Below, piece after piece: positions 35,600 to 48,700 of a DNA stretch of 64,000 bases (within the stretch, counting starts at the first letter, position 1; the number at the start of each line of letters is the position of its first letter). Source of the stretch: Blastomyces gilchristii SLH14081 (taxonomy: Eukaryota > Ascomycota > Eurotiomycetes > Onygenales > Ajellomycetaceae). The translations under genes and the position numbers were made by a program. The notes under the pieces were generated by a model that searched no databases, was not told where the DNA came from, and saw nothing but the letters and a program-made list of their open reading frames with translations. The DNA is taken from contig NW_003101674.1 in NCBI RefSeq assembly GCF_000003855.2, forward strand, positions 2,045,042-2,109,041. The letters run 5' to 3'.

Positions 35600-38141
35600 C
35601 CTAATAATCCACCTGGAACATGAAACTCGTGATTTTGAAATGATTGAATCGGATCACAGTGTAGAAGATGTCAGAGAAGAAATATCATTTGATTTCATCA
35701 GAGAGATCTGTGTGTGACACTTATTACTGCTTTCAGAAGATTGTATAGAGCTTCTACAGTGTTTTGAGCTCACTGTTGATCTTCTTATAGATCTCTTTGA
35801 GATCTCTGTGAACACCTGCTTTGCTAACTGTGCTTCATGACATTTAGCAGCATATTCTTTCTTCTCTTTTTACAGTTGAAGCTTTCATTCATCTCACTGT
35901 TGCTTCTCTATAAGATATTTAGCTGCAGCTGCAGCTTTAGCCTTCTCACAATGTTAAGCAGCTTCTAATCATTGCTTCTCACATTGTTTCTTTCACTTCA
36001 TGAGCTCTATCTGCTTTTGCTTACAAAGAATCACTTATTGAAGCTTTATATTCTTCTTACATGTCTGATCATTGATTTTTACAGCTTCATTAGCATCTGC
36101 TTGCTCTCTCACAGTTAGACTGACCGTGTGACCGTGTCTGAGACCAGGACCAGATTTTTTGATAGTTTCGTTACCAATTCGACTGATCTCATTACACGGT
36201 TTTAACATTAGATAGTAGTCTCATACTGTCTCAGTGAGACTTACTGTCTACTCTTGTCACATTTTTCAAATGAGACCATGATTTCCACTTCTCAATTTAA
36301 ATTATTTTTATTGCTTTAAATGACTTTAAATCTTATTTGAGCATTACCAAAAAGTGTTACTTTTTAAAAAATTAAAAATAGTCTAAAAAAAACCTTAAAA
36401 TGTCTAAAAATAGTAACTTTATGTCAAGAATGGAACTAAATGAGATCAAATGAAATCACTTTCTCATTTTTTTCAAGTTATGGTTCCATTTTAAGATCTG
36501 ATATATAGTCACTTTACATGTTTTTTTGATAGTCAGTCCCAGCGGGATTCACGTCAAGAAATGTATGAGACCAGACCAAATGAGACCAAACATGAAATTC
36601 ATGATTCTGGCGGCCAGTCTACTCCCAGTCTGCACCTTGATGAGAGAAAAGAATTAAGCAAGTGAGAGATTTGATGAATTAAGCAATTTCATACATTTAC
36701 TCTGTTTGCATCATTTTCTCTTATTATTTAGAGCAGTCTGAAGATTCCTATTCTCTATTAAGAGAATCTCTCTGTTCAGAGCAATATTCTCCCCAGCATG
36801 GAGAATTTTTTTAATATCAACTGAAAGTCAGCAGTGATATTGATTTGCCTGCTTTACCAGGCCTCACGAAGCTTATATAGATATAGGTGTATGCTGCTGA
36901 AGCAGTTCTGAGAGTGTAAGTGAATTTGATTGAATCTTTTTGAGAATGCAGATAGAATCTATAGAATGTATGTCAGTGATTATGAAGACAGATTTGATAT
37001 TTTCTGCAGTTGTAGAGATTTCTCATGCAGCACAAAATAATCATCAAAAATCTCACTTTGTGATCTGAATAAAGTCATAGCTAGAACATGTATAGAAATA
37101 TAGTTGATCTGAATGTGTCTTTACAAGTGAGTAAAATATTTCAACATCTAGTGGCTGTAAACAGTGTGTAGAGTGAGAAGGAAGAATAGTAAGTAAAATT
37201 TAATTCTGATTCATGTAATCAATGAATGTTATATTTATATCAGATGAATGATCATCTAATATAAGCAGATGATAATGATTTCTTACTTTTTGCTTTATAT
37301 GAGAATTAAACATCTGTTTCAGCCAGATTAATTCATATTCATCATTACTTTATTCATTTTCTGAAGCAGCAAAGTATGTCTGATCCTTTTTAGAATCAAA
37401 ATCTTCAAGTCATGTATCTTGCATATCTCTTGATTCTCTGTGATAAATAAGTGTAGATGAAATTGTAGTTTCATCTGTATAAATATCAGTAAGCAGAGAA
37501 ATGAATTCTCTACTGTTATTCTGTACTGCTTTAATTGTATACTTCTGTTTGAGAGCTTCTATAGAAATGATTCACTTGAGAGTATAAAGAAGGCCAAGAA
37601 GAAAGCCTTTTTCATTGAAATTGTAGATATTCTGAGATAGAATATTATACTGCTTGATCTTCTCCTGCAACTATTCAATAAAAGTTAGTAAAAAGCTCAT
37701 GAAATTGCATATAAAAAGAAGCAAAAAAACTACAATTACAAGAATAAAGAATTGTTCAAAATAGTAGCTATTATCTGTCTGTTTTCTCTTTTGATTCAGA
37801 GTATGAAGATAGATGCTCTTGATCTTTGTTTTATACTGCTCACAAAAGTGAGACACTCAGTTGATTTCTACTTGTGTCTTGATGATCTCAAATACAAAAT
37901 TGTGCAGTATTTGAGATGTCACAGAGAAGCTGTGATTGAATAACTGATTAATATGAAATAGAAGATGTTATTCTTCAGTATTTGTGAGATTCTGATAGTA
38001 AGTTGATGTTGCCTCTGTTCTGAAGATCTGTTGACCTTTGAACCGTCATATCAAGATAACATGATTGATTCTGAATTCCTTTGCAACCGCAGCATATTTA
38101 GGAATCAATTATTGATTCAATTGAGCGATTGCTTGCTCCAT
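35600..38141 (-). pseudogene. pogo-type DDE transposase
   Basis: Starts at the ATG at 38141-38139 (M-E-Q-A-I-A-Q-L-N). An N-terminal helix-turn-helix follows (A-A-V-A-K-E-F-R-I near 38070-38100). At 37575-37612 N-F-N-E-K-G-F-L-L-G is the first catalytic block, with the Asp changed to Asn. At 37240-37285 L-L-I-L-D-D-H-S-S is the second catalytic Asp block. F-I-D-Y follows. The third acidic position was not pinned down. The C-terminal third is split by M2 and looks Gln/Lys/Ala-rich. Several stops are present, so it is inactive. Confidence 0.8.
36116..36621. mobile_element. hAT-type MITE M2
   Basis: A 506-bp element with ends TAGACTGACCG...CGGCCAGTCTA, in the opposite orientation to M1 and M3. 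It is flanked by CTCACAGT (36108-36115) and CTCCCAGT (36622-36629), an 8-bp duplication with one mismatch. It is inserted in the C-terminal part of the pogo transposase gene. Confidence 0.88.
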
Positions 38142-38254
38142 AATCGCTTCATTGAGTGGCATGGTGGGTGGTTGAAGTTGAAGAGTTGCAGAGATTCATG
38201 GAAAAAATAGCAGTTCGTTGGGTGGATGAGTTCATTGAGTGATGAGTCACGTTA

Positions 38255-40366
38255 CTAATTCTCTCTTTAAAGAAGCAAAGAGTATCATGCCTGTGATACA
38301 GATAATTATTACATTTGATACAAAGATTATCAGAAATACACAGACTTTAAAAGAGCTGAATATCAGAGTATACACAGTTGTAGTATAATCTTAAGAGCTG
38401 ATTATCTACATATATCATCAGATATCTCTTATAAAGCTGTATTCACTCTCTTAGTTATACTGAAGTATTCAGCTTAGAAATTATTAAGATACAGAGAGAG
38501 AGCTTATCTGTTCAGATTAACTCTTATTATAAATTTATAGTATTTGTATTATTCTAATTACCTGAATTTTACAGGTATCTGAAGACTCATCTTCTGTGTG
38601 AGAACTGTTAATAGAGAATGTAGGCATATTTACATATATCTAATCAGAGATTGTGTAAATAGAGAAGAAGTGATTGTAGATCTGTGAGACTGCAGAGAAT
38701 ACTAACAGTACTGAGAGGTTTACAGAAACTGTTAACTAGAGTCTGTAAGAAATTACTTATGAAGAGACTTATAGTAAAGAATAGAACTATACTACTAAGA
38801 GTCAGAGACTAATCTGAGAGAGATACAGAGTTAGTTGCTGATTCAAAGAACAGATGTAATAACAGAACTGAGAGAGATGAAGATACTGTTATAAGTAATA
38901 GTATCTCTGCTTCATTAACTGATAAAAAGCAATCAGAGAAGTTATAGAGATATTTACAAGAAGCTCAGCAGTAGTCAGATATTATTTATAAAGATATTAA
39001 AATTAGAAAATTTTTATTCTTAAGAAGTTCTTGAATTAATATACAGATATTGTTAGAAACACTCTCTCTCTATTATCTGAGTGAAAACACTTTGTAAATA
39101 AATGAGAATACTCACAGTTTATAAGAATGAGAGCTGTTACAGAAAAGAAGAAAAGAAGATAAGATTTCACAGACAGATCTGAGACATTTATACTATAAGT
39201 AATCTCACAGAATAGTCAGATTACTCTAGTAAATAAAGAGTAATTATAAATTGCAGATCTGAATCTTTCTATATAATTATAAAGAATGATTGCAGATTAC
39301 AGATATCTTAATTCTATAATTCTACAGAGTTAATGAAAGAATGAAAAATTTCTTACAACTCTACAGTGTTAAAGAATGATAATTTATAAGAATAAGTAAA
39401 AGATTAACTTATAAATACTTCTCTTTAATAAGAGTAATCTCACAGAAAGTAATTTATCTATGAGATGAATCTGTGTAACAGTTATATAAGAATCTTATGA
39501 AAAAATAATTGAAGATTAACTGAAACTCTTCAGATTGAAAGATATGAAATAAATCTATATAATACTTATATAAGAATCTTACAGAAATGATTGAAAGTCA
39601 ACTGAATTTCTTCTATATAAAAGATGTAAGATAAATCTGTATAATATTCAGAGAAAGATCTACAGATTATAAAGAATCTCACAGAATAAGAAACTGAGTA
39701 ACAGACTCTTTTCTCTCTATAATAACAAGGAATTTTTCCTCACTAAGATTTTTTATAGATATGAAGAATTTTTAGTAAGTATTACTACAGTACTGAGCCT
39801 GATTCTATAGAATCTCTCAGTAAAAGACTTCATGAATAAAGTTTTAAAGAGAGAGAAATATGTAAGAAATCTCACTTCTTATAAATTCTTTATCTCTATT
39901 TCTATCTCTCATATAACTAATAGAGTTAGCAGCTCTTGACTATATACAACTATATGAACTGAAGTTCATAACTACTATTTATAACTCAGCTTGAATATTA
40001 TTATATATTTAATCTTTACATTTATCTTTCTACTGTGAATACTTCTAGTAGTTATCAGTATATATCACACCAAGCTGCAAACACTTAAATAATCGCCTGT
40101 GAGTACTTATTCTTATACTTATACTCTCTCTTTTACAAGATCTTTATCTTCTATAAAATCTTTATTTCAAAACTACTTCTCTGTACTACTGCTACTGCAG
40201 AACTATAGTTCTAATATTTTTAATCTATTATAGTTTTTCAATCTTCTACAGCTTCTCTGCAATAATATATCTGTTATCTGTAATCTATTATGAGAAATAG
40301 AACCTGCTCTGAATATTATCATTTTCTAACTCTTGAGTAATTTACATCTAATCATTTATTAAATAT
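38255..40366 (+). other. unidentified degenerate sequence
   Basis: It continues the DNA that the pogo element entered. From about 38570 to 39050 a plus-strand frame stays readable with few stops. It begins after a TTTTACAG that would suit an intron end and has C-E-N-C followed by Arg-rich and Lys/Glu-rich sequence. No family was recognised. The rest (39050-40366) has tandem repeats and no readable frame. It may be the 3' part of Gypsy E; no LTR was seen. Confidence 0.35.
39464..39660. repeat. about 85-bp tandem repeat, two to three copies
   Basis: AATCTGTGTAACAGTTATATAAGAATCTTA-type sequence at 39464 recurs near 39548 and its start again near 39632. Units differ by transitions and small indels. 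Confidence 0.6.
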
Positions 40367-40649
40367 TGTAAGAAGTCTACGCTGAATAGATCGGTATAAT
40401 ATATAGATCTTATATAACAAAGTGAAAAACATTAGAAAAGGAAAAGAAAGAGAAAGTGTGAAAATCAGTGATTAAAGTGAATATTTATACGCGTACATGA
40501 TAATGTATATGATGAAGCTTTGAGATGAAAGAATAGAAATTCTGTAGGTTTTCAGCTGAGAATTGATGACTGAGAATCAGAGCTTTCAGCAGAAATCTAT
40601 AAAGTATAACAGAATAGTCTATATAATTGATCAGATGCAGCTTATCACA
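40367..40649 (-). repeat. 3' LTR of Gyp1 copy e
   Basis: A 283-bp LTR, heavily mutated. It carries the TGAAAAACATT form of the self-pairing segment (near 40421), like copy a. Confidence 0.88.
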
Positions 40650-41452
40650 TTAACCTCTCTCTTCTCTGATTATGCATAGTTCTTATCAGTTAAGAGCTGT
40701 GATCTCTGATAACATAAAACTCGGAGTTCAGATCAGATGATCATAGCTGACTTATTTTACAAGATATTATCAGCTGCAGCTGCAGAGTCTCTCATTGAGA
40801 ATATTCTCAATCTCTTACTTAAGTTCATTATCTTCTTCTATAATCTCTGATGACTGTCAGTTGAAAGTCAGTTATGAAGAAAATGAATCAGTGACAGTGT
40901 GACAGAGTAAGCTGATATAAAACATATTATGAATTTCTGACAGAGTATTAAGATAGTAATTATAACTGTCTAGAACTTCTGTCACTGTGTATTTTATATA
41001 ATGATAATTCAATGTACAGAATGAGTATGTAATCTGTATATTTCTAAGATTTAATTATATAAGATCTTCTATCTTATACTGCTCTGTGAGATCTCATTGA
41101 ATATTGATTTAATCTTCTTAATCTTGTTTAGCACTCATTATAAAGACTTCTACTCAGTCACAGACATCTCAGAGCTTTATTACTATATTATCAGTAATCT
41201 GAATCAGACTGTGAGAGTTTGATATAAACTGTGTGATCTCTAGAAGATTCAACACTTTCATGTAATAACTATGTGTAAGAAAGAATGAGCTTACATCTGT
41301 TAAGATAGTATCTCAGTCATTGATAGCAATCTCTGCATGTAGAAGAAGATTATATCAGTCATCTTAAAGTAATTGCAGAACTTATAAAGATAATTCTTTA
41401 CAGTTTGAATTATTTATTCTGATACATCATCAGTCTTAAGATGATAAACAGT
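40650..41452 (-). pseudogene. Gyp1-e pol, C-terminal part
   Basis: Minus-strand chromodomain and integrase C-terminal region aligned by eye to 1868-2660 of copy b. Stops at Trp and Gln codons. The rest of pol lies beyond 63652. Confidence 0.8.
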
Positions 41453-41699
41453 TAGACTGACCGGTGAGACCATGAATTTTACATTTGGTCTTATTTGATC
41501 TGATCTCATACATTTCTTGACGTGAGTCTCACCAGGACCAAGCCTTAAAAAAATGTGAAAATGAACCATTTCTGAGAGAAATAATATGAAAAATGATCAG
41601 ATTTAATTCAAGAACAGTGAAATAAGAGTAATTTCTCAGAATAAACTGTGAAAGATGATCATTCTTTTAAAATCAGAATGAGACTGAGACTGAAGATTA

Positions 41700-43383
41700 A
41701 AATCAGTCTCATTCAGTTTATTCAGTAATTGCTTATATAATCAGAATTTGATAACAATTATTGATAACACTTATAAAACAATTAAATACATTCTTGTGTA
41801 AGTTTATTCTTCACTTTCTTATGAAAACTATACTTCTCTGATATACTGTGATCAGAGACATTAAACTGTCTGATAATTTCATGTTTTATAATCATGAGTT
41901 TCTTGATTATTTCTTCTTATAATTGTTCTCAGTGATAGTGATAAATATCTTAACTTAAGTTGAACTTTCACTTCATTCTCATCTCTGTCAATGAAATTAT
42001 CAGAATATCACATATTATCAGTATAATAGTTGAATATGTACTCTTAACAATTTTTCATAACTCTAGAATTGATTTAGTATGTAAATTTATCAGATTATCT
42101 TGAAGATAGCAGTTAAATTCAGTTTTATAAGTATGTAGTTTTGCCTGATTTTCAGTTGTAATCAATATATACAAGTTCTGTTGTAAAGTTAGTATTATAG
42201 TTCTATATAATAGAAAGTGTTATCAAAGATTATTACTTACTAGAGAATTATATTTCACTGTCTTCATATCTTGAACATCTGCTCATTCAAATCTCTGATA
42301 GTTAACATTGTAGTAGTCTCAGACTAATTTAATATATAAGTCTCATTTCTTCTCTGTTCAATCTTGAGAAGTGTAGATATTAACTTAATAGAAGAGATCT
42401 AGTAGAGCTGCTATAGTATAGTACTCTGTAAAAGATTGTTCAGTTTTGCTATAGTAATATATCAGTTTATTTCTTACAGTAATAATAGTCTACACTATAG
42501 CATCATCTCAGACTGAATTTCTTTTTAAGTGATTTAACTGCTTCTCAAGATAAGTAAATAAACTGTTATACACTTATCAGACTGACTGTAGCATTGATGT
42601 ATGAGTAATTAAGACTGTCTTTGTTATCTTATAAAACTGAAACAGTAAATCAATCACATATTTCAACTGAGTTCATTTCATATTAGAAAGTTTCAATATC
42701 TGAATCTTTTTCTGATCAGAGTGTTGTACTCAATGATCAATTATCTGACACAATTGAAGAGTCTGAACAGTTATCCTATATATTAAACTTTACTGTGTTC
42801 TAATATTCTGTATTATATTCAGTGATGTGACTGATTTGTTTGTTTATTGAATATCATAAAATCATTATTATTATTTAGAGAAGGTACAAATTACATTAGC
42901 AATGTTTTAAATCTGTGATATTTAAATTATTAGTCAATCTATTCAAAATTAACAGTAGCATTACTAAAAAGCATTATTAAAAAGTGTTATTAAAAAACAT
43001 TATCTTTTGCAAAGTAAATGTAAAAGTTACTTGAGTAATCACTTTCATCTCATTCTCATCTCAAGAATCAGTTATCTCATTATTCATTGTCTCAATGTTA
43101 AGATTCTTTATCAGTGTTTACATCACAAGTTAAACCACATGAGCAATGTAGAAGATATGACCTTGTTTATCATTTCAGAAATGCAAAGCCAATTTTTACT
43201 TTAAGCTCTTCATTATAGTATAGTTATTCACAGCATTATCAGTTGTAATTGTAAGAAGACTGAGACTAATATCTTAATAGTTATTTTTAATTACTGTTAT
43301 TAATATCTCTGTTATATAATTCTCAGTATGACTACTGATCAATGATTTAAATTCAATTAATGTCTCTTAATAAGTTCAGTTCT
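41700..43383 (-). pseudogene. hAT transposase, middle and C-terminal part
   Basis: Minus strand, continuing from 51715 across Gyp2 X1. Near 43231-43255 the frame gives I-T-T-D-N-A type sequence (L-Q-L-x2-N-A after frame drift). At 43120-43160 H-I-F-Y-I-A-H-V-V is the H-x2-C-A-H-V-I block with Cys to Tyr. Near 42430-42520 K-L-I-Y-Y-Y-S-K-T-E followed by I-A-A-L-L-D matches the later hAT domain before the dimerisation region. The usual C-terminal dimerisation motif was not found and may be lost. Confidence 0.7.
42955..43003. repeat. 13-bp minisatellite, four units
   Basis: Units GCATTACTAAAAA, GCATTATTAAAAA, GTGTTATTAAAAA and a truncated fourth lie in tandem. The same 13-bp motif occurs in M1 (14227), M2 (36346), M3 (49341) and at 54692. 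Confidence 0.65.
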
Positions 43384-43915
43384 TGTAACGTGACAGAACC
43401 GAAGCAGTGACTAGTCAGCGGTGTCATGTAGAGATAGTTGTTTAAGAAGCTGTATAAGTGAGCTTGACTATCTTACTTGAATAGCAAGCTCGTAGGCTAC
43501 AGAGTTATTGCAAGGATATCACAGATATGATACTTAGTATACTAAGAAGATTGTATGAGAAATGCAGTAACTCTTGTATATATTTCAGTAGAAGAAAAAA
43601 CAAATTACTGACTTCTTTAATGAGAAGTCAGTATCTAGCTATTCTATATAGATGATGAGTAGATACTCTTCTTTCATTTCATGAGCAAGAATAGCCAGAG
43701 TAATACCTCAGCAGCATCTCACTGTCAAGAAAGAGTAATCTGCTGATCTCATATAAAAGCAGAGTTCTTATATTTATTAATCAGATCTTTCTATAATATA
43801 TCTGAATAATGTTATAGAGTGATTGAAAACTGGTTTGAATGAGATGAAATCATCTGTATGAAAGTGATGAGCTGTGTGAAACTACAATAGAGTTCTGATA
43901 TGACTGAAAGTGTAA
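43384..43915 (-). repeat. 3' LTR of Gyp2 X1
   Basis: A 532-bp LTR starting TGTAACGTGACAGAACCG on the plus strand. Its inner half is strongly mutated: GGAGCGTGACA in other LTRs reads GAAAGTGTAA here. Confidence 0.9.
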
Positions 43916-44388
43916 TAATACTCTTCTCTTTAAGAATATAGTTCTGATACTCTCAAGATTATCAGATTAGAAGTTATCTTTGTTGTATAGTAATAGTTAT
44001 CAACTGATTGACAGTGCATGTACTGTGTGTGATATAAAGAAATAGATGAGTTTTTCTACTGACTGTGTAGATCTTTCTTTTTTCATCTTCATTCAAATCA
44101 AACATGTGATAAGTGAGTTTCTTATATATTAATTTAAAATGTGAAAAACATAGTTAATAAATGACTTACAGATCACTTATCATATTCTGTTCTATATGTG
44201 AAATTCTCTGTAAAAGTGATGTATTTTAGAGACAAAGCTAACAATAGTAGCAGGATTTTTTGAAAAGATTCTTCTCTCTCTTATAAAACATTTTTCTCTC
44301 TCTCTCTTCATTTACAATAGTGAGTGTATGAGAGCATTATTCTTGAGAGATAATAAGAGACTTATTCTGACATTTTCTAGTGAATAAA

Positions 44389-45150
44389 TATCTTCATGAT
44401 GTGGCTGTAATCTTCATGACTGTTAAGAAAGCTCAGTTGAAGACAGAGATAACAGTGTTAACAGACTGTGAAAGCATCACTCTCATTATCACATCTTCTT
44501 CTCTGTCTTCTTCTGCTTCTCTTGTGACTGTGATAATAGTCACTGTGCCTAGTAGTGAGATGTTGTCTCTTCTGCCGGTCAGCTCATCTGCGCTCAGTCT
44601 GTTCTCTGCCTCTCTCACTACTATTGTGACATCACTCCTCCTCTTCTCAGTCAACACAGTGACATATGACTCTGTGTAATCATTCAGAGAGAACTCTAAA
44701 AAGAGTTTGATTTCAGAGACAGTGACTCTGAGAAGCTTAATTCATAGTTTCTCTTTCATGATATGTCTGAGCTCTGCTTGAAATACTGCTGAGTTGAGTC
44801 TGCAGAGTTCTGTGATTTCTTTATCTTCTCTCTGTGAGAAGGCTCTGATACAGTCTCTGACTGATATTATCACTTATCTATACTATACTAAGCAGATGAA
44901 GAAAGAGAGAATCTTGTATATCTGTCTCTTCTCTCACTCCTGTTATTTTCATTGTATTTATAACAATAACTTCTGTCTTTCTGTAAGTATTACTTCACAG
45001 AAAGATATTATATCAGCTCTAATAAGAAGCTCAGATGCTCAAGCAGTACAGAGTGAGAATCTCAGAGCTTTAAGTGTTGATGAATTCTATTAAGACTGAG
45101 AAGATCTCTCTTACTTATCTGTAAAAGAAGATAAAAGTATGAATCTTGAA
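44389..45150 (+). pseudogene. Gyp2 X1 accessory antisense gene, mutated copy
   Basis: Counterpart of the gene at 56659 in X2. The ATG has become ATA (near 44389). The Pro/Ala-rich part is now Ser/Thr/Val-rich through C-to-T change. The Cys-rich segment can be followed to 44982. The intron 44983-45046 keeps GTAAGT and CAG and has the same 64-nt length; its branch site reads CTAAT. The exon 2 frame continues with stops. Confidence 0.75.
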
Positions 45151-45710
45151 GATGAAAAAACATCTCAGAATGACTGATTTTAAGAAGAGATCAGCTGATA
45201 CTGCTGTTGAAAGCATTATAAAGATTAATCACTGATTGAAGAGAATCTCACTTTAATTAAAGTAGATGACTGAGATGCTTTATAAATTAATAAGTTAATA
45301 CTTTAAGTATCTCTTATACTCTTCTACAGCATGCTCTCTTACAGTATCACAGTACTAACTTCTCAGCAGATAAAGATGCTGATGTCAGAGACTTCAACAA
45401 TAGAGAATGAGTTTGATAAAGATGTAATTATTGATAAGTAGGCTCTGATTTCTCTTTTTACTTTTTCAGTGAGCTGCAGTTCTATTAGAATAGCAGCAGT
45501 CTACAGATTAATAATATTAATCTTTATTAATTTTAAATATCTCTTTCTTTTCTTATTAACTGCTTCAGGAATTTTACACTTGTATAGTCTCATTAAACTT
45601 CTAAAAACTCTTTGAGAGAAAATAGAAGAAGAGTGCTACAGAGTTTATAAGATATCAGCTCATCACTGTGAGATTATCTCTAAAAAACTCTTTAAGAAAA
45701 ATAAGAAGTC

Positions 45711-48700
45711 TTAAGCAGCATTTCTTATTCAATGTCTCTGATATATAATAGAGCAGTCTCTACTAGTCATCTCATAGCTTACAATCTCTTTCTCAGCATT
45801 TTTCAAATACTTAAGCAGTTCTTATAAATTCTCTGATAATGAATAATCTTTTCATTTAATAAGATATTGAAGCTTATTATAATATATTTACTTGTTTAAT
45901 ATTTTCTTCATAAGATATTCAGTATCATTCTCAATTTTAATATTATTCAGTCAAGACAGCTCTGCTCTGAGATATTACTTATAGAGCTTCAAATAGAAAA
46001 TGTGAAAAACAGAATGAATTAATTTCAATTCTGAGAATAATTTTAACTTATATATCTGCTTATTTATCACTCTTATTATTAAGAAAGATTCTAGTCATCA
46101 CTCACTGAGCTTTTTATACAGTCATATTATCTTGATATTCTTTGTTAAAAGTAGTACTTAATTCTCTATCAAGAACTTCATTGAAAGATGTTTTTAATTA
46201 TAGTATTCTATCTACTACTTCTGAACACAGTGAATACTTTTCACTGTCTTTTTATAAATTTTATTCAAAAGTTTCAATCTCACTTTTACTTCTGACACTG
46301 AGAGATACTCTGTTCTCTGTATCTGTTCAACATTCTGACTATCTATTCTTCTCTTTAAAACATTGTTCATGATATCACTGAGTAATGAAGAATTATATTC
46401 ATAATAAGTATAGAAAGAAGATACTTTTAAGATTACATTCTTTGCATTGTTATATATGAATTCAGTGATTAGAAGATGTTTAAGTTAATCATTCTGATAA
46501 TATAAATAGAATACTTAAAGATACTGTTCTAATGTCTGATTCTGATATTCAGTCTGATTATCTGTCTGCAGATGAAATACAGTGCTGAGAAAACATCTTA
46601 TTATAAGATGATAATAAAAAGCTGATCAGTATTTACTGATGAAGAGAGATTCTCAATCTATTATTAATAATCTCAGAGTACTGTGATTACAAATAATGAT
46701 ATTTAAAAATAGATCAGCTAATTCAGAGGCTTTAATCTTTTTATAAGCAAGAATATATTTAATTATCTTTATAAAACAGTCAATAATGACTAAAATTGAG
46801 TCATATTCTTTGACTCTTACTAACTTCAGCAGATCAACTATGAAATTCATTAATAGATTCTGTTATAAGCTCTTTGAAACAGACAGTGATATCAACTTAC
46901 TGTATTACTTATATCACAGAATCTTTATTCTTTGACAGATATTGTAAGTCTTTATATACTCTTTAATATCTGTCTGAAGCTTGTCTTAAATATATTTATA
47001 TTTTAGAAGCTTCTTAGTCTTCTCTAATCTAAAATATTCTATATGAGAATTATTATGATGAATTCTTAATAACTTCTGATACACTACTCTGCTATGAGAG
47101 ATAAAGACTGAATTATTCAGCAGTAGAAGTTCATATTCTTCTAGTTATCAGTGACTTAATTTCTTAGTAGTACTGCTCTGCTCAGAGTCTGTCTCTTTCA
47201 AGTTCAATCTGAATTCTTTCTTCTTTAACTTCTGAATTTGAGCTGCAGTAGAGATGTTTCTCTTTTATAACTTATCAATGAATTTCAAAAGTAGTTGAGT
47301 TGAAAGATTGTAGACTGTTTTATTCTTTATCAATTCAATAATAGTAAGATATAACATGAGAAGCTCATGATCTTTAGTGTCAGTTCTCTGTGAGAATCTG
47401 AATATTCTTTCATCTTCTATACTGAGTCATGCAGCTGTCTTATCAGTGCTCTTTTCAAGCTTCAGAGAATTCTAAGCCTCTGCAGTCAGCTTCTTCTACA
47501 GTAATAACAGAGATTCTTTTATAGAATTCTTCTCTGTGTTAATCATATTATAATCAAACTGTCTAGATAGTGTATTAGCAGAGTTAAGTCAATCTGAACA
47601 GTATCAGATATAAAAATCATACTTCAAAAGCAGCTCTACTCATCTGACTTGACATTCTGTCAAGCTCTTTATTGTCAAGAAGTAATGCAGATTTGCATGA
47701 TCAGTAAGAACTTGTACTGAGTACTTACTACTCTGAAGATAATATCATCAGATCTTAAGGAATTTGATAATTATTAATATCTCTTGATTATGAATATCAT
47801 ATCTTCTCTATGTAAGTGATAGCTTCTTAAAGAAGAAGATCACTCATCTTTATTCACAGTATCTTGTAGACTTTATGAAAAAGTCTTCTTTCACAGACAT
47901 TTCATTATCTGTATTCTCAGAGATTATTATTCTCTGATTCTTTCAATATTGAAAGATCTCTGATATCAACTGTGAAAAGATTTCACAGATCTCATTCTCA
48001 GATACATCAGTCTCATACTGACTAAGTAAGTCAGAGTTAAAGTGATTCAGTATTATAATATCTATAAAAGCTTGTTTCAATTCTGCAAATGCCTATATAG
48101 TGTCTTGAGTAAGAATAAACAGTTCTGTTTTTCTGTCTTTCACACTTCTCTTTAACAGATCTGTAAGAGAGGCAGTAATTCATGAATATGTATAGATGAA
48201 TTATCTGTAGAAATTCATAAATTCTAGAAACATCTGCATCTCACAGTATGTCTGTGATATTAGTCAGTTCTTGATAACAGAGATTCAGCTTCTGTTCAAT
48301 GAAATGCTGTTCATCTCAATAATATAATCTAAGAAATCAATCTTCTGCATGTGGAATGAACATTTTTCAGTGTTTATATAGAGTTAATACTGTCTCAAGT
48401 GACTCAATACTTCTTAAACATGAATATCATGTTCTTTCTCTGTTTTCAAGAAGATTAGAATGTCATTTAAGTATACTATACAGGAGATATTAACAAGGCC
48501 CTGCAGTGTCTTATTTATATAGACCTGAAAGATGACTGAAGTATTATAAAGATTAAAAGATAAAACAAGATATTTAAAATTGCTGTACTTAATATGAAAA
48601 GCTATTTTTTAAATATCATTTTTATTAACTCTGATTCTATGATAGATATTCTGTATATCAATCTTTGAGAACATCTTTGCTTCAGATAATTGATCAATCA

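Larger units (their letters stand above)
35415..38252 (-). mobile_element. pogo/Fot1-type Tc1-mariner transposon
   Basis: The ends ACGTGACTCATCACT...AGTGATGAGTCACGT form inverted repeats of about 40 bp (left 35415-35455, right about 38212-38252, with Y/R mismatches). TA flanks both sides (35413-35414, 38253-38254), as in Tc1/mariner elements. Without MITE M2 it is about 2.3 kb. It is less mutated than the surrounding Gypsy elements. Confidence 0.9.
40367..41452 (-). mobile_element. Gyp1 copy e, 3' LTR and integrase part
   Basis: The 3' LTR is at 40367-40649 (TGTAAGAAGTC...CTTATCACA). Then the pol stop (40650-40652), chromodomain and integrase C-terminus run on the minus strand. The element is interrupted at 41452 by the hAT insertion and resumes at 63653, where the sequence continues as it does uninterrupted in copy b near 2660. 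Confidence 0.9.

Noticed and set aside
37671..37943. Small frames on both strands inside the pogo element (61 and 63 codons)
   Set aside because: The transposase motifs on the minus strand are in another register, so these are chance openings.
44433..44657. 74-codon minus-strand frame in X1
   Set aside because: Reverse of the mutated accessory gene; no support in X2.
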